Positions 58,210-64,000 of a DNA stretch of 64,000 nucleotides are shown here, piece by piece. The notes under the pieces were generated by a model, which did not search any database, had not been told where the DNA came from, and saw only the letters and a list, made by a program, of their open reading frames with translations. Where the stretch lies: positions 20,721 to 84,720 of the forward strand of contig CALBTT010000063.1 of the NCBI GenBank assembly GCA_937967645.1, in the 5' to 3' direction. Made by a program: the position numbers and the translations under genes. Source of the stretch: an uncultured Zoogloea sp. (GTDB lineage Bacteria; Pseudomonadota; Gammaproteobacteria; Burkholderiales; Rhodocyclaceae). Position 1 is the first letter of the stretch. The number at the start of each line of letters is the position of its first letter.

Positions 58210-60477
58210 TCAGCGACCGGCTTCAACCACCGTCAGGGCGGTCATGTTGATGATCCGCCGGACCGTGGCGGTGGGGGTGAGGATATGCACCGGCTTGGCC
58301 GAACCGAGCAGGATGGGGCCGATGGTCATGCCCTCGCCCGCCGCGGTCTTGAGCAGGTTGAAGGCGATGTTGGCCGCGTCCAGGGTCGGGAAGATCAGCA
58401 GGTTGGCGTCCTCACGCATCTTGGCGTTGGGGAAGATCTGCTTGCGGATGTCGGCATCCAGCGCCGCATCACCGTGCATCTCGCCCTCCACGTCCAGGTC
58501 GGGATGCTCGGCATGCAGCATCACCAGGGCCTTGCGCATCTTCTCGGCGGTCGGCGAGTTGTCGGTACCGAAGCTGGAATGGGACAGCAGCGCGATCCGC
58601 GGCTGGATGCCGAAGCGGCGCACCTCATCGGCGGCCAGCCGGGTCATCTCGACCACCTGCTCGGGCGTCGGGTCGTAGTTGACGTAGGTGTCGCACAGGA
58701 ACAGGGTGCGCTCGGGCAGCGACAGCACATTCATGGTGTAGAAGTTGCGCACGCTCTTCTGGCGCCCCAGCACGGTCTCGATGAAGCGCAGGTGCAGGCC
58801 GTGCATGCCATAGGTGCCGCAGATCATCCCGTCGCCGTAGCCGAACTTGAGCAGCAGCGACCCCAGCAGGGTGGCACGGCGGCGTACTTCACGGCGGGCA
58901 TACTCCACCGACACGCCCTTGCGCTCCATCAGGGAGTGATAGTGGGACCACAGCTGCTCGTAGCGCGGGTCGGAATCGGGGTTCACCATCTCGAAATCCA
59001 GCTCCGGCCGCAGACGCAGGCCAAAGCGCTCGATGTTGGCCACCATCACGTCCGGACGGCCGATCAGGATGGGCCGGCACAGGCCCTCGTCCACCACCGT
59101 CTGCACCGCACGCAGCACACGCTCCGCCTCGCCTTCCGAGAAGATGATGCGCTTGGGCGCCCGCTTGGCCGCCTGGAAAACCGGCTTCATCACCAGGCCG
59201 GACTGCCACACGAAGTTGTTGAGCTGCTGGCGATAGGCCTCGAAGTCGGAGATCGGCCGGGTCGCCACACCGGACTCCATGGCCGCACGGGCCACTTCGG
59301 GCGCGATCTTGACGATCAGGCGGGGGTCGAAGGGCTTGGGAATGATGTATTCCGGACCGAAGCCGGAGAGCTTCTCACCATAGGCTGCGGCCACGATGTC
59401 GGATGCCTCGGCGCGGGCCAGCTCGGCGATGGCCTTCACCGCGGCGAGCTTCATCTGGTCGGTGATGGTGGTAGCGCCCACGTCCAGCGCACCACGGAAG
59501 ATGAAGGGGAAGCACAGCACGTTGTTGACCTGGTTCGGGTAGTCCGAACGCCCGGTGGCCATCAGCGCGTCGTCGCGCACCTTCTTGACCTCTTCCGGCA
59601 GGATCTCGGGGGTGGGGTTGGCCAGCGCCATGATCAGCGGACGCGGGGCCATCTTGGCCACCATCTCGCCCTTCAGCACACCGCCCGCCGACAGGCCCAG
59701 GAACACGTCGGCGCCCTCGATGATCTCGCCCAGCTTGCGGGCATCGGTCTTCTTGGCGTAGCGGGCCTTGATCGGGTCCATCAGGGTCGTGCGGCCCTCA
59801 TAGACCACGCCTTCGATGTCGGTGACCCAGATGTTGGCCACCGGCACACCGAGCATCACCAGCAGGTCCAGGCAGGCCAGGGCCGCGGCGCCGGCGCCGG
59901 AGGTGACCAGCTTGACCTTGGACAGGTCCTTGCCCAGCAGGTGCAGGCCGTTGAGGATGGCCGCGCCGACCACGATGGCGGTGCCGTGCTGGTCGTCGTG
60001 GAAGACCGGGATCTTCATCCGCTCGCGCAGCTTGCTCTCGATGTAGAAGCACTCCGGCGCCTTGATGTCCTCGAGGTTGATGCCCCCAAAGGTGGGCTCC
60101 AGCGCGGCGATCATGTCGATCAGCTTGTCCGCGTCGGGCTCGTCGACCTCGAGGTCGAAGACATCGATGCCGGCAAACTTCTTGAACAGCACGGCCTTGC
60201 CTTCCATGACCGGCTTGGCCGCCAGCGGGCCGATGTTGCCCAGCCCGAGCACCGCGGTGCCGTTGGTGATCACACCGATCAGGTTGCTGCGGGAGGTGAG
60301 GTTGGCGGCCTCGGCCGGGTCCTCGACGATCGCGTCGCAGGCCGCGGCCACACCGGGCGAGTAGGCCAGCGAGAGATCCTGCTGGTTGGTCAGCGCCTTG
60401 GTCGGCGTGACGGCGATCTTGCCCGGCTTGGGCAGGCGGTGGTACTCCAGTGCGGCTTGGCGGATCTGTTCATCCAT
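58210..60477 (-). CDS. maeB: NADP-dependent malic enzyme (MaeB type, with PTA-like C-domain)
   Basis: Converts malate to pyruvate, giving NADPH; 755 aa. Residues 1-420 are malic enzyme ([29 protein letters not shown], and the catalytic Lys of [14 protein letters not shown]); residues 430-755 form a phosphotransacetylase-like domain, regulatory in MaeB (acetyl-CoA sensing in E. coli). ATG 60477 is correct ([20 protein letters not shown]); the frame runs upstream only as antisense of pckG. It is divergent from pckG across 285 bp. Confidence 0.96.
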   Translation of the reverse strand: MDEQIRQAALEYHRLPKPGKIAVTPTKALTNQQDLSLAYSPGVAAACDAIVEDPAEAANLTSRSNLIGVITNGTAVLGLGNIGPLAAKPVMEGKAVLFKKFAGIDVFDLEVDEPDADKLIDMIAALEPTFGGINLEDIKAPECFYIESKLRERMKIPVFHDDQHGTAIVVGAAILNGLHLLGKDLSKVKLVTSGAGAAALACLDLLVMLGVPVANIWVTDIEGVVYEGRTTLMDPIKARYAKKTDARKLGEIIEGADVFLGLSAGGVLKGEMVAKMAPRPLIMALANPTPEILPEEVKKVRDDALMATGRSDYPNQVNNVLCFPFIFRGALDVGATTITDQMKLAAVKAIAELARAEASDIVAAAYGEKLSGFGPEYIIPKPFDPRLIVKIAPEVARAAMESGVATRPISDFEAYRQQLNNFVWQSGLVMKPVFQAAKRAPKRIIFSEGEAERVLRAVQTVVDEGLCRPILIGRPDVMVANIERFGLRLRPELDFEMVNPDSDPRYEQLWSHYHSLMERKGVSVEYARREVRRRATLLGSLLLKFGYGDGMICGTYGMHGLHLRFIETVLGRQKSVRNFYTMNVLSLPERTLFLCDTYVNYDPTPEQVVEMTRLAADEVRRFGIQPRIALLSHSSFGTDNSPTAEKMRKALVMLHAEHPDLDVEGEMHGDAALDADIRKQIFPNAKMREDANLLIFPTLDAANIAFNLLKTAAGEGMTIGPILLGSAKPVHILTPTATVRRIINMTALTVVEAGR

Positions 60478-60762
60478 GAGTGCGTCCCTCTCCGTTTTAG
60501 GCGTTGGTCTGGGTACATGATCGGACCAAACGCGAGTTACCACAATTCGTGACTTCCACAGCACGCCACAGCGACGCCGTGATGACGGCGAAGTCCGAGC
60601 CATGGCATAATTACAGGCTAGCTCTTTCGGGGTTTGCCCCGATTGACGCCCAATAATACGCGCCGCGCCCTGGAGGCCCAAAGACGCGATTGCCCAGCCG
60701 GCAGGACTCCCGAAGCCGGCAACATGAAACAACGCATCCGTAACGTCCTGGAGAATCGTCAG

Positions 60763-62616
60763 ATGTCTCAAAGCATTGCCGACGCCGCCATCGCAGCCGC
60801 GCCCGAATACGTCAAGAACCAGAAGCTGAAGCAGTGGGTCGCAGAGATCGCCGCCCTGACCGAGCCCGACCGCGTGGTCTGGTGCGACGGCACCCAGGAG
60901 GAATACGACCGCCTGTGCGCCGAGATGGTCGAAGCCGGCATGCTGATCAAGCTGAACCCGGAAAAGCGCAAGAACTCCTACCTCGCCTGTTCCGACCCCT
61001 CCGATGTGGCGCGTGTCGAAGACCGCACCTACATCTGCTCGGTCAACAAGGACGACGCCGGCCCCACCAACAACTGGGAAGACCCGGCCAAGATGCGCAA
61101 GACCCTGAACGAACTGTTCAAGGGCTGCATGCACGGCCGCACGATGTACGTGATCCCGTTCTCCATGGGCCCCCTCGGCTCCCCCATCGCCCACATCGGC
61201 GTGGAGATCTCCGACAGCCCCTACGTGGTCACCAACATGCGCACCATGACCCGCATGGGCAAGGCCGTGTTTGACGTGCTGGGTGCCGACGGCGAGTTCG
61301 TGCCCTGCGTGCACACCGTGGGCGCCCCCCTCGGCCACGGCGAGAAGGACTCCGCCTGGCCCTGCAACCCGACCACCAAGTACATCGTCCACTACCCCGA
61401 GACCCGTGAGATCTGGTCCTACGGCTCCGGCTACGGCGGCAACGCCCTGCTCGGCAAGAAGTGCTTCGCCCTGCGCATCGCCTCCAACATGGCGCGCGAC
61501 CAGGGTTGGCTGGCCGAACACATGCTCATCCTCGGCGTCGAATCGCCGGAAGGTGAAAAGTCCTACGTCGCCGCCGCCTTCCCGTCGGCCTGCGGCAAGA
61601 CCAACTTCGCCATGCTGATCCCGCCGAAGACCCTGGACGGCTGGAAGATCACCACCATCGGCGACGACATCGCCTGGATCAAGCCGCGCGTGGACAAGGA
61701 TGGCGTCACCCGCTTCTACGCCATCAACCCGGAAGCCGGCTTCTTCGGCGTCGCCCCGGGCACCTCCGAGAAGACCAACTACAACGCCCTGGCCACCCTG
61801 AAGGAAAACATCATCTTCACCAACGTCGCACTGACCGACGATGGCGACGTGTGGTGGGAAGGCCTGACCAAGCAGGCGCCGGATCACCTGATCGACTGGC
61901 AAGGCAACGACTGGACGCCGGAAGACGGCAAGGCCGGCAAGAAGGCTGCCCACGCCAACTCCCGCTTCACCGCCCCGGCCAGCCAGTGCCCGTCGGTTGA
62001 CGAAGCCTGGGAAGATCCTGCCGGCGTGCCGATTTCCGCCTTCATCTTCGGCGGCCGTCGCGCCACCACCGTGCCGCTGGTGTACGAAGCCTTCAACTGG
62101 AACTACGGCGTCTACATGGCCGCCACCCTCGGCTCCGAAACCACCGCTGCCGCCTTCGGCGCCCAGGGCGTGGTGCGTCGCGACCCGTTCGCCATGCTGC
62201 CCTTCTGCGGTTACCACATGGGCGACTACTTCAACCACTGGCTGAAGATGGGTCACACCGTCGACCAGGCGCCGGGCATCTTCTGCGTCAACTGGTTCCG
62301 CATGAACGAAAAGGGCGAGTTCATGTGGCCCGGCTTCGGCGAGAACATGCGCGTTCTCAAGTGGGTGGTTGACCGCGTCCGCGGCCGCGTCCACGCCACC
62401 GAGAACGCCCTCGGCTGGATGCCCCAGTACGAAGACATCGACTGGACCGGCTCCGACGTCACCAAGGAAGAATTCGACGCGCTCATCAAGATCGACGCCG
62501 AAGCCTGGAAGACCGAGCTGGCCGGCCACAAGGAATGGTTCGACAAGCTGCAGGACCGCCTGCCCAAGCAGTTCATGCTCAAGCGCGAACTGTTCGAACT
62601 GTCCCTGTCGGTGTAA
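60763..62616 (+). CDS. pckG: Phosphoenolpyruvate carboxykinase (GTP)
   Basis: Makes PEP from oxaloacetate and GTP; 617 aa, normal for the GTP class. The kinase P-loop with the hyper-reactive Cys is [13 protein letters not shown]; other family segments are [18 protein letters not shown] and the PEP-binding MTRMG. The start at 60763 has GGAG nine bp upstream; in-frame ATGs at 60634 and 60724 would add unmatched residues. It is divergent from maeB; between them lie 285 bp with a CGGGG-TTTG-CCCCG hairpin (60628-60641) but no certain promoter. Confidence 0.96.
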   Translation: MSQSIADAAIAAAPEYVKNQKLKQWVAEIAALTEPDRVVWCDGTQEEYDRLCAEMVEAGMLIKLNPEKRKNSYLACSDPSDVARVEDRTYICSVNKDDAGPTNNWEDPAKMRKTLNELFKGCMHGRTMYVIPFSMGPLGSPIAHIGVEISDSPYVVTNMRTMTRMGKAVFDVLGADGEFVPCVHTVGAPLGHGEKDSAWPCNPTTKYIVHYPETREIWSYGSGYGGNALLGKKCFALRIASNMARDQGWLAEHMLILGVESPEGEKSYVAAAFPSACGKTNFAMLIPPKTLDGWKITTIGDDIAWIKPRVDKDGVTRFYAINPEAGFFGVAPGTSEKTNYNALATLKENIIFTNVALTDDGDVWWEGLTKQAPDHLIDWQGNDWTPEDGKAGKKAAHANSRFTAPASQCPSVDEAWEDPAGVPISAFIFGGRRATTVPLVYEAFNWNYGVYMAATLGSETTAAAFGAQGVVRRDPFAMLPFCGYHMGDYFNHWLKMGHTVDQAPGIFCVNWFRMNEKGEFMWPGFGENMRVLKWVVDRVRGRVHATENALGWMPQYEDIDWTGSDVTKEEFDALIKIDAEAWKTELAGHKEWFDKLQDRLPKQFMLKRELFELSLSV

Positions 62617-62651
62617 TTTCGCGGCAGCCACCGGCTGCTCCGGAACCCCAG

Positions 62652-62677
62652 AAAGCGCCGAGCAATCGGCGCTTTTT
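62652..62677 (+). terminator. Terminator after pckG
   Basis: Stem AAAGCGCCGA / TCGGCGCTTT with a GCAA tetraloop and a T-run; 35 bp after the stop. Confidence 0.9.
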
Positions 62678-62702
62678 GCTTTTGAATTGACGAGGCCTCA
62701 CC

Positions 62703-63866
62703 ATGACCCGCATCGCCCGCCGCATGGCCGACATCCAGCCGTTCCACGTGATGGAGATCCTCAAGCGCGCCCACGAGCTGAGCGCAGCAGGCCGCGACAT
62801 CATCCACCTGGAAGTGGGCGAGCCGGACTTCCCCACCCCGCAACCCATGGTAGACGCGGCCCGGCGCTTCCTGGAAGGCGGCCACGTCCATTACACCCCC
62901 GCGCTCGGCCTCACCGCCCTGCGCGAAGCCATCTCCCGCTTCTACCGGGACCGCTTCGGGGCCGACGTCGCCCCGGAGCGCATCATCGTCACCCCCGGCG
63001 CATCCGGCGGACTCATGCTGGCCCTCGGCGTCCTCACCGACCCCGGCGACGAGTGGCTGCTGCCCGACCCCGGCTACCCCTCCAACCGCCACCTGGTGCG
63101 CAGCTTCGAGGGCCGCCCGGTCGCCCTGCCGGTGGATGCCAGCACCCGCTTCCAGCCCACACCCGCCCACCTGGCGCAAGCCTGGACGCCCCGCACCCGC
63201 GGCCTGATGGTCGCCTCACCGGCCAACCCCACCGGCACCCTGCTCGAACTCGACGAGATCGAAGCCCTGCAGCGCATCGTGGCCGCCCGCGGCGGCGTGC
63301 TGATCGTGGACGAGATCTACCAGGGCCTGTGCTACGGCGTAGAGGCCCGCACCGCCCTCAGCCGCCTGGACGACGTCTTCGTGGTGAACAGCTTCAGCAA
63401 GTACTTCGGCATGACCGGCTGGCGCCTCGGCTGGATGGTCGTCCCCGAAGCCTACGTGCGGGACATCGAGAAGCTCGCCCAGCACTTCTTCATCTCCCCC
63501 TCCACCCCGGCCCAGCACGCCGCGCTGGCCGCCTTCGAGCCCACCACCCTGGACATCCTCGAAGCCCGCCGCCACGCCTTCGCCGACCGCCGCAACGCCC
63601 TGCTCCCCGCCCTCCGCGAGATCGGCTTCCGCTTCGCCACCGAACCCCAGGGCGCCTTCTACCTGTACGCCGACATCAGCCACCTGGCCGACAGCAGCGA
63701 AAGCCTGGCCCGGCGCCTGATCGAAGAAGCCGGCGTCGCCACCACCCCCGGCCTCGACTTCGGTGACAACGCCCCGGAAAAGCACCTGCGCATCGCCTAC
63801 ACCACGGACGAGGGACGGCTGGTGGAGGCGGCGGAGCGGATCGCCCGCGTTCTGAACCATCTGTAG
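62703..63866 (+). CDS. PLP-dependent class I/II aminotransferase
   Basis: A 387-residue AspC-type aminotransferase. It has EVGEPDFPTPQP, the pocket ASPANPTGTLLE, DEIYQGLCYG and the lysine motif SFSKYFGMTGWRLGW, which carries the Schiff-base Lys. Substrate is not readable from sequence; related genes are named aspartate/aromatic aminotransferases. It is preceded by the pckG terminator, so it has its own promoter or weak read-through. Its TAG stop lies within the first GTAGGGGC of a REP-like element. Confidence 0.92.
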   Translation: MTRIARRMADIQPFHVMEILKRAHELSAAGRDIIHLEVGEPDFPTPQPMVDAARRFLEGGHVHYTPALGLTALREAISRFYRDRFGADVAPERIIVTPGASGGLMLALGVLTDPGDEWLLPDPGYPSNRHLVRSFEGRPVALPVDASTRFQPTPAHLAQAWTPRTRGLMVASPANPTGTLLELDEIEALQRIVAARGGVLIVDEIYQGLCYGVEARTALSRLDDVFVVNSFSKYFGMTGWRLGWMVVPEAYVRDIEKLAQHFFISPSTPAQHAALAAFEPTTLDILEARRHAFADRRNALLPALREIGFRFATEPQGAFYLYADISHLADSSESLARRLIEEAGVATTPGLDFGDNAPEKHLRIAYTTDEGRLVEAAERIARVLNHL

Positions 63867-63934
63867 GGGCGGCTTCAGCCGCCCGGACACGGCAATTGAT
63901 CCAGAGTCCGCAGGCAGCTGCATCCGCCTCTGAA
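63863..63934. repeat. REP-like composite element, second copy (partly decayed)
   Basis: The unit at 63863-63885 (core GGGGCGGCTTCAGCCGCCC) matches the units at 9348-9414 and includes the aminotransferase stop codon. An inverted partner at 63906-63934 (starting GTCCGCAGGCAGCTGCATCC) is a diverged match of the 9388-9416 unit. Further right (63955-63985) an AGGGGCGGCCAGCT/AGCTGACCGACCCCT hairpin is possibly another degenerate unit. No gene is seen in 63867-64000. Confidence 0.7.
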
Positions 63935-64000
63935 ACACCCAGCATCAATCGGGATAGGGGCGGCCAGCTTAGCTGACCGACCCCTCCCACACCACCCGGC

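Noticed and set aside
60478..60762. Sigma70 promoters for maeB and pckG
   Set aside because: Several TATAAT-like hexamers exist (for example CATAAT near 60605, TAATAC near 60653), but none has a well-spaced -35 box.
58210..62631. A minus-strand frame of 1473 codons spanning maeB and all of pckG
   Set aside because: Only 58210-60477 has malic-enzyme homology. The upstream part is antisense of pckG, kept open by high GC, and has no family features.

Overview
The window is 64 kb of GC-rich, gene-dense chromosome from a betaproteobacterium, most likely a member of the Rhodocyclales (Azospira/Azoarcus/Dechloromonas-like). This is inferred from gene order and protein style: the infC-rpmI-rplT-pheST-ihfA-merR and gyrA-serC-pheA-hisC-tyrA-aroA/cmk-rpsA-ihfB-lapAB operons, a fused AroA-Cmk protein, a tmRNA tag ANDERFALAA, MaeB plus GTP-dependent PEP carboxykinase, and OmpA-like proteins with a WRTGYW module. 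There is no phage, IS element, CRISPR array or obvious island. It is mostly core genome with a few accessory pockets.

Layout. 1-6 kb: 5' part of an AlaA-type aminotransferase (runs off the left edge), an Mth938-domain protein, a Bcp-type peroxiredoxin, PIN-PhoH, an HPt protein, and the divergent selU/selD pair. 6-15 kb: succinyl-CoA:acetate CoA-transferase with a divergent LysR regulator, MaoC hydratase, carboxylesterase, a four-domain cNMP/CBS/DUF294 protein coupled to a DnaQ-fold protein whose catalytic acids are mostly substituted, a 450-bp non-coding stretch with large palindromes, a second LysR gene and a ZapE/AFG1 ATPase. 15-19 kb: orn, an M48 protease, rsgA and an orphan Anbu proteasome homologue. 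19-26.5 kb: the minus-strand translation operon thrS-infC-rpmI-rplT-pheS-pheT-ihfA-merR, with an ATC start for infC, preceded by tRNA-Val(GAC). 26.5-42 kb: PolB-like exonuclease, cysM, ugd, lapB/lapA, ihfB, rpsA, aroA-cmk, tyrA, hisC, pheA, serC and gyrA, all on the minus strand. 42-47.5 kb, plus strand: two OmpA-like paralogues flanking an amidohydrolase, then ubiG, gph and ssrA. 47.5-50 kb: mogA-darP facing pmbA. 50-55.6 kb: tandem TakP-like TRAP binding proteins with no membrane subunits nearby, lrgAB, a Gate-domain membrane protein and an IclR regulator. 55.6-64 kb: PBP7-type endopeptidase, patatin-like lipase, maeB and pckG (divergent), and a second aminotransferase.

How the genes work together. 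The central operons join translation (thrS, infC, L35, L20, PheRS, S1), nucleoid architecture (both IHF subunits and GyrA) and aromatic/serine/histidine biosynthesis. The right third is biased to C2-C4 and 2-oxo-acid metabolism: TakP-like receptors, LrgAB (pyruvate facilitators in some bacteria), malic enzyme and PEP carboxykinase, with the CoA-transferase at the left. This suggests a lifestyle built on organic acids.

Observations most worth a second look: the substituted exonuclease partner of the DUF294 protein; a TIPS-like glyphosate-site motif in the fused AroA; Gln at the Ser83 position of GyrA; the orphan TRAP receptors beside LrgAB; and a composite REP-like element present twice that supplies the TAG stop codons of two unrelated genes.
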